This document shows positions 21,373 to 31,852 of a DNA stretch of 64,000 bases, piece after piece; the stretch's first letter is position 1, and each line of letters opens with the position of its first letter. Location: assembly GCA_037178975.1 (NCBI GenBank), contig JASJZH010000001.1, positions 6,432,501 through 6,496,500 on the forward strand. The letters are read 5' to 3'. The notes beneath the pieces were generated by a model. It worked only from the letters and a program-made list of their open reading frames with translations, searched no databases and was not told the DNA's origin. The position numbers and the translations under genes are program-made. This stretch comes from Oscheius tipulae (Eukaryota > Nematoda > Chromadorea > Rhabditida > Rhabditidae).

Positions 21373-23823
21373 CTATACAATACTTTTTCGAGGAAGGGCT
21401 AGAAGTGGTTGACTCTCTCGTTTCAGGTTCGGCTGGACTGCTGTGAACAGCCCTTTCTTCGTCTTCTTTCCTGTAATTGAAAAAGTTTGTACCGGTGAAG
21501 AGTACGAACCAAAATTTTCGGCATCGTCGATCGTCATGGGAAGAGGAGAACCGAGAGTTTCGGGCAGAAGGAAGGTCAGGATTCCGGCCGAAAGAGCCAT
21601 GAGACCCATCAGAAGAAGTGGCAGGATCCGCCAATAGTCACCCTATTAAGATTTTCCAAAGGACAACGTGTAATGTTTTACCAGTTTGACGATGTGAGGA
21701 GCCAGTAAGAGTCCTGATCCAGCGACCATGCTGCTCATCCCCATTCCAATTGCTCGCACTACTGTAGGATACAGCTCACCCGCAAAGATGTAAATAACCT
21801 AGAATTGTGTTAGTCTCTTTGATCATGACTGCCTCACCGCGAATCCCGAACCGACTCCAAACTTCCCAACAAAGGAAGCTGAGGCCAGTAGCCAAGGATA
21901 ATCTTCTGGCATGAACATTGCCGAGACGCATCCGATTCCACAGACCATCATGGTCAGGGCGAGAGTCCAACGTCTTCCCAAGAGTTGAAGAAGAGGCCAG
22001 ACCATGAGATAGGCTGGCAGTTCAACTGCTCCGTTTATTGTGAAAGACCAGTAGTCGTTGACGGGGAGATTGGAGACATTGAGCGTCAAGCCATTGTAAA
22101 TAACGGCGTTCATTACCCTTAAAAGGCTATGCTTTATGTCTGTCAGCGGTCTATACCGTTTGTATTACCTCTATGGTTAACATTCATGTGCTTCTGGCAA
22201 ATTCAACCTTTGTTTCAAGGCTCAGTCGGTTAGCGCACCGATTTCAGAACAGAAAGGGATCAAGTTCGACCCCCTGCTCGGTAAACCTTGTTAGTCTATT
22301 CATAAAACATCCGGAAACACTTTCAGAACTGTTTTTATCTCATTAGTCGTGCAATAGTCATTATTTATCCTCGTTTTTGTTTTTCTGCGAACCGAAGCTT
22401 GCGCGCTGAATCCAAACAGGGGACACGATTGAACGAACCAAATGTAGGTGACGATTATGGTCTTTTTTCGGAGGTTGGGCGTTCGGAAGAGATCGGTGAC
22501 GTTGTGACTGTGCTTCTTGTCCTCCTCAATGGCAGCCTCGTGATTGTTTTTCAACTGAACTCTTCATTTTAAGGTAGTCAACGCAATTACCACAGAGACG
22601 AGTTCATCGACATCAACCTCAGTCTTCCCGTTCATTTTGGCTATCCTGGCCAGCTGAACCTTTGCCTCAGCCCATTTTCCAACGGAAACGAGCCATCGAG
22701 GCGATTCGGGTAAGAAACTTAAGAGATAGGGAAGATTGTTTGAAGTACTTACAAGTAGTAGGTGAACATGACCACGAAGGGAGCATTACACCAGAAGGTT
22801 AGTTCTCTCCAACGACGGATGAACATGGCCACAATACCCAGAAGTGCCATGGCGGCTCCGAAGAAGAGAGAAATCATCAGACCGGAGAATATTCTCCCGG
22901 ACTTTCCCATGAACTCCATGCAGATAATAAAGGGTATTTGGAAGAGAGCGGGGAAGGGGAGACCGGTAAAGAAGCGCATAATTATGAACGATTCAATGTC
23001 CTGAAACATTTAGTTTTATAGAGATTGTCAAAAAAACCTTGACAAAGGCATTGATAGTTCCACAAATGACCAAAACTGCCAGAATGAGGAAGAAACTTCG
23101 CCGTCTTCCAAATCTACAGCCCAGTCTATTTTCATCCTACCAACTCACTTGTCGGCTATGTAACCGAAAAGACAGTTTCCGATGAAACTGCCTACATAAA
23201 AGGAAGTGGTTGTGATCTCTACCCAGCTTTCTTTGTCACAAACGAGATCGAACTCGGTGACCAGACTGTCCAGATAGGTCGAGTTGTCATAGTCCCAGCC
23301 GTGTTGACAAGGAACCAGCTCGATGGATTTCCTGGTGATGAGAGTATCCGGTTTTTAACAGAGAAAGACTTACTTGAAAGTTTCCAATGGAGCCGTTGTA
23401 AACTGGCGATAGAAGTCAATCTGCGTCTGGTTGTATTGGTAGCAGCTCTTCGTTTTCTAAGCGACCATTCAAGTTGCTTAAACCTATAAAATACCGAGTC
23501 CACACCAATTGGAACAAGCTCCTCCTTTCCTTCCGGAACATGACATTGATGAGCGGGACTTCCCACAACGAAAGGCTGGTTGAAGGCCGAGAAGGCCGAT
23601 GGAAGACTGGCCGGTAGGCAGATAATGAAGAAGAAGATTATCTGGTACGGACCAAAGTCTCCAACCTGAATAAGAGTTGTGCAAAAAAGTGGTGGTCACC
23701 TCTTGAAGAGCATGATCAAAATCGAGATGCTTAGTGGCAGCCAACAGCATCTGACCACTGGCATCGACCAACACATCCTGAACTTTTATCATCAACAATT
23801 GAGAGAGAGAAAGAACTGACCAT
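21373..23823 (-). CDS. SLC22-family organic ion transporter (MFS)
   Basis: Twelve exons, 23821-23823 (start codon only) to 21373-21642, add up to 583 residues with all phases consistent. The order is typical of SLC22: HALQEVGDFGPYQIIFF at the first helix, a large cysteine-containing extracellular loop with SCYQYNQTQIDFYRQF and TEFDLVCDKESW, the MFS motif after helix 2 (GYIADKFGRRRSF), RFFTGLPFPALFQ, LPESPRWLVSVGKWAEAK, then the C-terminal six helices with GELYPTVVRAIGMG and LPETLGSPLP. Such proteins carry organic cations, anions or zwitterions across the plasma membrane. The exact substrate cannot be told. Introns are mostly 34-43 bp; one of 321 bp contains a tRNA-like element. The first exon carrying only ATG is plausible but unproven; an ATG at 23791 region in the intron is the alternative. 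Confidence 0.93.
22219..22283 (+). repeat. tRNA-like short element inside an SLC22 intron
   Basis: GGCTCAGTCGGTTAGCGC looks like a tRNA D-arm and A box, and 25 bases on lies AAGTTCGACCCCC, resembling a T-arm and B box. The anticodon and T stems do not pair well and no closing acceptor stem is seen, so this is not called as a functional tRNA. It sits on the strand opposite to the host gene, in its only long intron (22118-22438). A tRNA-derived SINE remnant or degenerate tRNA is likely. Confidence 0.35.
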
Positions 23824-24785
23824 TTTGACTTGAATCGACGACGGAGTAGAGCAAAAGAGGAGCTCGTAGAAGGAGGCGAGTGCCCTCGAGTGATATTAGC
23901 CGGACGAACTCAAGGGGGCGACGGGTCGAACAAGAATCACGAGTGATGGCGGCGGTCTGTCCGGATTACACGTAGATCACCTGCAAACTAATTGCATTTT
24001 GGGTGGGACAAAGGACGAGTCGACGAGGAAGACACTTCCTCTTCCCTTTCTTCAGAGTTTGTATCGCTTTTCCTGGTCTTTCACTAAGTTTGTAATTAAA
24101 CTTACTTCCTCCTGGCAGACTGTTACACAGTCTCTTCCCCAGATTGTTGTCCTTTGCGAGCAAAGATCGTGTACTCGTAGACTTCATCTATAGTTTGTAG
24201 ACTCTGAATTTAAAAAAAAAAAAACCAATAGCTTTCGCTACCTACTGCTTCTTTTTGCAAATTCAGTTATCCTGACTTGACATTAGACAGGAAATGCTTA
24301 AAATATTTTGTCACCAAAAGACGCCCTTTTTGCCTTAGGTCAACCTCTGAAAACAAGATGTTTTTCTCTTTCTTTATGAGCATATTTCCCGCGTCTACTT
24401 TCCGCTGATTCGATTGTGTCTGAAAGGAAGGGACAGATGCAACTAGACGGTAATGATTATGTGTGTCAGTCATGGAAATGACCTCGAAGTCACTGGAACC
24501 AAATGCTCATACTGTCTCTGGGAGTAACAAAAGATACTTTGATGTCTATGGGACTTCCATTTCTGTAAGTTAAATAAAATAAAGTAATTTATAAATCTCA
24601 ATACGAATTCATAGAAACCTAACAAAACATTTAGCGCTGGAAGTCAGTCTGTGTACCGAACTGTCGAAATTCCTTGTTCTCTTCTATTTCGGTCGCTTAT
24701 CCTTCTTACTGAACTTTTTCACCTCACTGACCGGTTATACAATTTTGTGGTCTCATCAACTAGTCATATGTAAATGAATTTATTC
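23824..24785. other. Intergenic region, SLC22 promoter side
   Basis: About 960 bp between the SLC22 start and the 3' end of the first chemoreceptor. No gene, repeat array or RNA was recognised. Short open frames at 23966-24187 (-) and 24267-24473 (-) are without support. A run of twelve A occurs near 24212. Confidence 0.4.
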
Positions 24786-25947
24786 TCACATGACAACAGT
24801 GCTTATTCTGTTCTGATTGCTCAACCTAGCGATTGAACTGTTCTTTGACTCTGTTGCTTTTCCGAAGAAGGAGAGGAGTTCTCTTCGGAAATAGGGAATC
24901 AGACAGAGCATTGTCCAGCCCTGGATGGCGGGTATCGAGGCAGTTAGAGGATGAGCATAGAAATAGAGGATAGTTGAGAGTTCCGAGTTCGGAATAACAC
25001 TGCTAGCAAGATTGCGCACAAAACTCAAGCACAGAGCTGTTGCTTCAAGTGACAGTAGCTGCAAAAATGTGTACTTTGATTCAAAAAATGGGTACCCAAA
25101 TAAACGAAGAGTGTATCTGTGCCGTTCGGGTCGTCATCTGCTTCCTGTAGGACCAAAGTCTCCAAGCCGTTATTCCAACGAGAATGAAAGTAATCGGTAC
25201 ACAGAAATAGGGATGATAGGAAGTGAATGTGCTGTAGTAGCTCTGAGAAAAAATTTTGCTAACAACAGTGAACTGACCTCCCAAAGAGATCGTCGCACCA
25301 TGGCGTAGCCAGAATGATGTAGAAGTTCTCTTTGGTTTTCGGGGGTTAGCTGAGAGTAGAATGACATTATGGGCACATAGGCGTAGAACTTAAGCGCCTG
25401 AAAATGTAGCATCCTAGGTGAGGCTACAATTCCACTTACAACGTCAGGAACCTCGAAAATAAGGATGATCCCAGCGACCAGGAGGACATGTTTCGATTGT
25501 ATTCTCCTCTGGAAGGTGATCAGGCACCTCAGAGCCATTCCTGTCGGGACCAGAACGTAGATCAGATTCACACAAAGACTTCCAACAGCATCGACAATAA
25601 CACAAAAGATACCGCCGAACAGAGATCCCAGTCCATAGCTGATGATTACAGTAGCCTCTGTGAACTTGACTGATCTGAAAGATATCAGGTACTCGATCTT
25701 CACATCTTTTGTACCTGTTGATGAGACTCCATCCACAAATGAGACGAACTATACTAACAGTGGAGTAGATTTTCATGAAGAGAAGATATGCCTGATTGTC
25801 GGCTTTCGGCTTTTTGGCAGTCAAGTAGAGAACGATAGAGTGGGATGAGACCCCGAGTAGCATGACAGCTGTGGCAGTTATTCGAACAGGCAGCTCATAA
25901 CCTTCCATCGGAGTACAAAAAAAGGGAAATGAAGCTTGACTGAGCAT
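24786..25947 (-). CDS. Nematode 7TM chemoreceptor-like protein A (tandem pair, copy 1)
   Basis: Five exons (25715-25947, 25440-25674, 25278-25397, 25096-25242, 24786-25058) encode about 335 residues, phases consistent. Seven hydrophobic segments are visible, starting ITATAVMLLGVSSHSIVLYL and ending near IPAIQGWTMLCLIPYF. The end of the last helix is followed by RREL, as in nematode serpentine receptors of the Str-type superfamilies. The exact family could not be assigned. Gene B downstream on the same strand aligns along its whole length: ENQRELLHHSGYAM against DQDQLVYHSAYAL, LLSLEAT against LLSLEAL, QIHSSF against RIHTSF. The first ATG is 25947; the equivalent of gene B's start is ATG 25911. 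Expected in ciliated sensory neurons. Confidence 0.75.
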
Positions 25948-26015
25948 TGAGTGTACAGCATAGTTGACGTTTTTCTACACACGAATAAGCACGAGGAAGG
26001 ATACACTCTTTATGT

Positions 26016-27359
26016 TCAGTTAACAGAGACAAGAGCACCGTTGAATCGGGGGATCTGGTCAAGATTGAGCTTCTTTATCCCAAGTCTGTAGAGCACTTCA
26101 TCTCGGAAGTAGGGTACAAAGTACAAAGTTGCACAACCGTGGATCGTGGGAATGAGAGCCATCACCGGATACGAGAAAAAACTGAGAGGGAGAGTCAAGT
26201 CGTGATAGGCAACCTCTTTTTCGGAGAGGGAACGTAATATACTCATAACAAAACTGATAAAACAAGAGAGGGCTTCCAGAGAGAGGAGCTGAAATTGGTT
26301 TCTGTAAAGACTGATGTGCCTACCTTGATGAAGCTGGTATGTATCCGGGCTGAATGGTTTGACATGTGCGGCTGGTACTTTCTCATACGAATGTATGTAG
26401 TCACGGCAAAGAACAGGGTCAGAGGCATAAAAAAGTACGCCGTGTTTGTAAAGATATCAATTCCAACTGCCTGAAATACTGAGGTACTGTATCTACCAGA
26501 TGCATAATCGGCGAGGAAATTTGCTAGCCGTAATGTTCTGCAAATTGCTTGCGACGGGTAAGTCTTGAACAGTTTAAAGCGGGCCACAATCACAGCAGCA
26601 GTCGTGATGTCGAGTGAGTGGTCTCAACTGTCAAAACCATGAATAGAGCATCCCTTTCAAATCGCAAACTTGCTGGCGATAATAATAATAAAAGTTATAG
26701 GAGACCTAACTTTATAACGTGTCACATTCAAAGTAGGGATAACTTCCACAATGTTCCTTTTCTTCAAACCTACCTCCCAAGGCTCTAGACGAGCCAGAGC
26801 GTAAGCTGAATGGTAGACCAACTGATCTTGGTCCTCTCTTGACAAGAATTCAAAAAAGTAAAAGGCCTCGTTGTAAGCCCGAATTGGGATAACCTGAGGT
26901 AACTAATGTTTTTCTCAATTGGTTCCTCACCAGCAACGGTAGGCAGAAAACCCAAACGATGAAGGAAACAACCTTGACGTGATTCTTCCTAATTCTCACT
27001 TGGAAACAGATGAGGGTTCGGAGAAGCATTCCCGTAGGAATTAAAATGGAGATATAGGAGACTAGATGAGAACAAAGGGCATCCAACTTATTGCACAGAG
27101 GAGCACCTCCATTTGAAGCAATACCGTAACTGATAAAAAAATAGGCGTTGAGAACGACGACCGTCCTGGAAATGACCATCCATCCACAAATGAGACGGAG
27201 TAGACTGGCAGAGGAGAATATTCTCATGAATAGAACGTAACTGTTGTTCTCGTTACTGTATCTTTTGGCGGATAGCAGAATTACGGTCGCGTGAGAACAG
27301 ACTCCAATCACCATAACAATGGTAGAAGATATTCGAGACGAGAGGACGTAACTCTCCAT
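26016..27359 (-). CDS. Nematode 7TM chemoreceptor-like protein B (tandem pair, copy 2)
   Basis: Four exons (26931-27359, 26774-26893, 26324-26470, 26016-26288) encode 322 residues. The start MESYVLSSRISSTIVMVIGV aligns with MEGYELPVRITATAVMLLGV of gene A. The first exon here is undivided, whereas gene A has an intron inside the matching region, so A gained or B lost that intron. Seven hydrophobic helices are apparent, and the last is followed by PYFRDEVL. One intron (26471-26773, 303 bp) is much longer than the rest. The family is a nematode serpentine chemoreceptor class, not assigned further. The shared intergenic spacing with gene A (about 70 bp) is very tight. Confidence 0.75.
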
Positions 27360-27638
27360 GTAATTGATAATGACTAGACGAGGATTCTCAGAGCTATAAT
27401 TTAGGGAGGGGAGTCAGAGTTTGAAAACAGTAATTTCGAAGACAGACATCGGGCCTATGTGGGCGGAAGAGTACGCGGTAGTTATAGAGAGGAACTGAAG
27501 CAGGAGTCATTGTAATTGGTGGATGGAGCTTCTTGAAAAAAGTTCAAGATTTTTTGAGAAAGGGGGAAAAGATCCTGAAACTTGAACTTGAGCAACGCTT
27601 TTTAATCAAGAACAAATACAAGTGCTGTGAAAACGAAA

Positions 27639-27938
27639 ATGCCTCGAGAGAAGTTATTCTGGCTCCGCGGCGTCCTGACTGTAAGAGTCAGTCATACAGT
27701 CAGCTTCATAGATTTCCTTGTTTCTTTCGCTTATCTCGTTTTATAGGAATCAGAAAGTTGCTGACGGTAGAAGCTAGAGACACTATCTTCGATGGTCGGG
27801 CCACTGTCGGAGGAAGAGAAGAATCTGGAAGGAGAAGATTTACGTTTCCCTCTTCTTTACAAAGTTAGGATTGGATCGTCGTACTATTGTACTTATCGTT
27901 GGAATCAACCTATTGCATCGTCCGATCGCTTCAGATAA
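27639..27938 (+). CDS. Tentative two-exon small protein
   Basis: ATG 27639 begins MPREKLFWLRGVLT, followed by a good donor (GTAAGAG) at 27681. Joining to 27771, after an acceptor at GACGGTAG, gives KLETLSSMVGPLSEEEKNLE and LRFPLLYKVRIGSSYYCTYR, ending NQPIASSDRFR: 69 residues. Phases agree and the intron is 90 bp. A stronger-looking acceptor at 27747 leads straight to a stop, which weakens the model. No family was recognised. It is divergent from chemoreceptor gene B. Confidence 0.25.
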
Positions 27939-28524
27939 TCACAAGCAGCTCTTGCTCGACATTTCCGAACTGCTTCTTTAGTTTTTGCATAATTTCTATG
28001 TTACGGTCACTACAAATTTTAGTTTAGCTGGTGAAGGTGTCCTTGTTGTTTTAAACCCACAATACAGTCCTTTGCTTGACACAGGTTTAGAAGGAAAAAA
28101 AGATTCACTCTAGCATAGCTTGTAGGGAATGTAACTTCTGCAGTCCTTATAAAGTCTCGAATAAACCTTTTTCCAAAAAAAAAAAATTGTTGTGTTAGCA
28201 GTTTTCTCACCACAAAATATATATATTGGGCACATCACTGCATTCCATCGAAAAGAAGCCCCCTATTACTTCAAGTCGAAGAGCAAAAGTGAAAAAGTGT
28301 TGAGCACATAGCGTACGTTTTCGATTAAAGAGGACAGCTGCCAGCGATTAGTCAGGAGGACTTTCGACTTGATCACGGTTATTAAAAAAATAACTTTTGA
28401 TGTTTTAAAGTTTTAAATTAGCTTTTGCTTTGGAAATTGCAGTCTATTATTCACACTGTTACGCTATGTCAGCACAAATAAACACAGTTTTTAGAAAAAG
28501 TACAAGCTGTAATGTAAAAGAGTT

Positions 28525-29760
28525 TCATTGTCGAAATGCTACAAAAGAAATGACAGAGGATTGGCTTCTAGCAGTGTGACGAAATCGGTTCAGAAAGGGG
28601 CTGTAGACAGGGTTCATGAGAATAAGTACAGTCCCTGACCATATGCTGAACGTAGCAACAGATCCAATCACAATGTGCCCGAAAACTAAAACTTTAAAGT
28701 GTAGAAAAGTTTAAGACACACCTATTCCAAAATCGAAGAGTTTCATGTAAACTACTAGGATATATACAAACGTAGGTGTTATAATTATCCCCATAGGAAG
28801 TGTGATTTGAAAAATAAGTTGCAATAAGAACTTTCTCTGCATCTTCGCCAACTGCTTAGACATGATAGTCTGCGAAATTCGTCGGAAAGAGCTTAGGGTG
28901 AAGTAGAGTGATTCAGAGACACCGAGCAAGCCATATGAAACTATAACAGGGGATAGATTGAACAGCATTTCCGACTCGGAGTAAATTATAAAGTCAGGTA
29001 TCTTTAGTAGTTCAGTATTTATACATGAATATAGCTGAAAACAGACAGTTGCAGCTACCAACTTTAAGGAAATTGTGCCGAACAGTATCTCCTCATGCGC
29101 AACTCTCTTACAAAAAGCTTCAATCTACGTCTTTTTTTCCTTAAATTCTTAAACCTTTCACCTGGTTCTTCTATTTTCTAAAAACTTGACCTATACTTCT
29201 CACCTGACTATTTCCTTCCAAAACAGCAATCATATCTTCATGAAGTCTGGCAAATTGTACTCCAATCGCGATAGCAAGCGCATAGGTCAAGCCAATTCTT
29301 GCTTTGTACAATCTTGGAAAATAACTCTTCCCTTTAATTGCGAGATATCGAAACATAAAAAGATGCTCCACAGTTACTAAGGAAACTGTTATGCTGCTTA
29401 CTGTAAGTACACCGAGCCAATGTGTCGGCACAACACCTCTAAGGAAACTGGCTGGGTAACCACAAGGAAATGGTAAAAACACTATTGGTTTTGCAAACAA
29501 GTTAATCTGAAAAAATAATTTTGTTTTATGAAAAGTTAATGGTCTACCACTATGTCTGCCCAAAATATAGCCACCTGATGCCACAATAAGAACTTCTTAT
29601 AGTTTTTCATCTGCACAGGAGAACGGCAAATGATGCAGTAAAACACATATATATTCAACACAGCCTCCAAAACTGAAATCACATCCAAAATGTAGGGATA
29701 TATTGGTAACGCTGAGGTTTCCGAATAGGGAGAGCAGTTGAACATTTCTAGTAACTCCAA
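28525..29760 (-). CDS. Srh/Str-like nematode chemoreceptor C
   Basis: Four exons (29548-29760, 29204-29506, 28722-29124, 28525-28685) give 359 residues, phases consistent. Features match the Srh/Sri/Str group: an N-terminal helix followed by MKNYKKFLLWHQVAIFWADI, then FLPFPCGYPASFLRGV, a long middle region, SKQLAKMQRKFLLQLIFQIT before helix 6, and after the last helix ILMNPVYSPFLNRFRHTARS. These resemble the K..LL..Q...D and NP.Y.P motifs of the group. It is only distantly related to genes A and B, so the cluster is mixed. Expected role is odorant or pheromone detection in sensory cilia, as family knowledge. One intron is 79 bp. Confidence 0.75.
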
Positions 29761-31852
29761 TGAGACACGTCCAGATGAAACGTTCGTATGAGGGATGAAT
29801 TATTCAACATGTCTCTACAATGTTTCTTGGTCTAGGTGTTTTCATTAGGTATAAATGAATTTCAAGTATACAGATCTGATCTGTCTATTCTGTTTTAGCT
29901 TTCAACCCTGGTATGGCATCTGTAAATCTTCTCGCTTCAATTACCGTGTCCGATATCGATTTAGATAGAAGATTGGGGGATGTTTCTAACGATTTTCCTC
30001 TTTTTAAAGAGGAAAAAAGAGAAATCCCAGGCAAAGCACTTTCTTTATGGCGTCGTACAGCTGCCATTCCTATATTCAACACATCGGAGTTTTTGCCTCG
30101 GTACACGCCTATGTAAAGCTCTGATACGAAAGGTTCATTTGTTCAAGGACACGTCTTTGAACTCTAACAGGCGATGTACCCGAACGTCATGTGCAGATGA
30201 AAAGTAAAGAGCACATACCTGTTACCTTTAGTCATAGCAGTCAATTTCCAGGAGCTTAGGATCATACTTTTGCTTTTTAATTTTCAGAAATTTCAACCTG
30301 TCATGACAGGTCGAGTTGAATAATGTGACATGATCTACCGTGACCTGTCAAGACTTGTGGCTGAAAAAATCGGACATGTCCCTGTTTCTTTCACGAAGTT
30401 GGAGCATGGGTGGTCTTTATTATCTCATCAGTGTGTTCGTCTCTTTGCATTCACAGTTAACAATCTTGGTGCGTTTCGAATCAATGGGTCATCTGAGCAT
30501 ACAGAAGCATCCTTCAGTTCATTCTAGACACTCTTCTCGTCCAGTATCGGCTATCTCAACACATAGGCTTGGTGTCAAACAGTTTTGCAGCAGTCTCAGT
30601 CCAATAGCAGCCATCTAGAAACGACATATCCAGGCTTCCTGCATCGAAGTTGATCTGTTGGTGACTCTTAAAGGACTGCAGAATCTACCAGAACCTGAAA
30701 ACTAGCAGGAGAAAAGGGCTCTATGAAATCTATGAATCTGCCTGCATGATGGCTGTGACTGCCAGGTTAAGGGCGCAAAGTAGAGGGAACTATCAGTCTC
30801 CCTTAGTGGCTCCTTGGCTCTCTAAGAACTATACCACGCACCACTGTGGATTTAATAGAGGGCTCCAAGGAACCGGGAAAACTAAGGATAACATCGTCTT
30901 TCGAAGGCTGTCAGTCGTGGGACTGTCACATTGTCGTCTCTCCTCTTTCCAAAAGAATGTGAGTGTGTCTGTGGCGCTACTGTTCGTATTGCCTACTGTC
31001 AGTGGCCTGTACTGTCAGAAGTCAAAAAGTAGAAATACCTGACCTAAGAGAGTAGAGGAAGCCAATAGCACAGAGGACGTCGTGGAGCTAGAATAAATTC
31101 TCTCGAGGCAATTTCGCTTTCACAACACTTAGGCTAGTAGCAGTTTTCTATATAGCTGGCTTGTCCCCTTGTCTCTTGACATCAAATAAATTGTCAACTT
31201 TTTGGGTGTTAGTATTGACAGGCAAAAGAATTGAGCGCACCCGCTCAAAAACACCAGTTGTTCTTGTCCACGCGATTGTGTGAAGTGTCACAGGTAATTA
31301 TGAGTTTCTTTGCGCGTCTAATTGGCCCGTTTTGCTTGTGACCAGTCGACGTAATTGACCCGCTGTATGGGGCCGATCGCCACGGGGCTCAAATCGTCCA
31401 GCCGGAGGACGGACGGGTACCCGCGCTCACACTCTCTGTTCTCAGCCGACGTCCTTGCCCCCAATCTTGCGCAATGTTCTGTATTTCTACCCCCTACTTT
31501 CAGGATTCGACCCCATGCCTGTTTCTTTTTGTCAAACGAGCCTAATCGCCGCTCAACAAGCCTCAAATCCCTTGATTTGACTCTTTCCACTTTGAGTCTA
31601 GACTTCCTATTAGCCGTATACGGTGTTACCCAATCTTCTCCCATAGATTTCGAACAAAATATGTTTCAGGAAGAACAAACCTCGATACCTTTTTGGATCT
31701 CCCAACCTTCCTCATGCTTATATCGAATTGCTACTCTTCTCCAGGATGCTTTCGACTTTTATAGCCACTGTCTGTCAAACAAACGGTAAGCATTTCGGGT
31801 CTGAAACGCTGGGTGCTCTCTTTCAAACAAAATTCGTTTTCCAGAATGGAAC
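29761..31852. other. Intergenic stretch of 2.1 kb, no confident gene
   Basis: No gene could be assembled. A plus-strand frame at 29913-30116 (MASVNLLASITVSDIDLDRR...) looks mildly protein-like, but a minus-strand frame overlaps it and neither has splice partners. A 16-bp perfect palindrome lies at 30296-30311. The long plus-strand frame 31355-31789 upstream of the LRR gene shows no family resemblance. TTTTCCAG at 31837-31844, nine bases before the LRR start codon, could be a trans-splice acceptor. Confidence 0.4.
30296..30311. repeat. 16-bp perfect palindrome
   Basis: ACCTGTCATGACAGGT reads the same on both strands. A half site, ACCTGTCA, recurs in direct orientation at 30343-30350. The arrangement could bind a dimeric regulator, or be chance. 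It lies between chemoreceptor C and the LRR gene. No specific factor is proposed. Confidence 0.5.

Noticed and set aside
11191-22283. Calling the two tRNA-like stretches (11191-11250 and 22219-22283) as functional tRNA genes
   Set aside because: A-box-like parts are present, but T stems, anticodon stems and acceptor stems do not pair and B boxes are degenerate.
29885-30116. Overlapping plus and minus frames after chemoreceptor C
   Set aside because: Both are about 70 codons, mutually exclusive and unsupported by splice sites or homology.
31355-31789. 144-codon plus-strand frame upstream of the LRR gene
   Set aside because: Ser/Leu-rich chance-like composition, no splice link to the LRR signal-peptide exon and no family resemblance.
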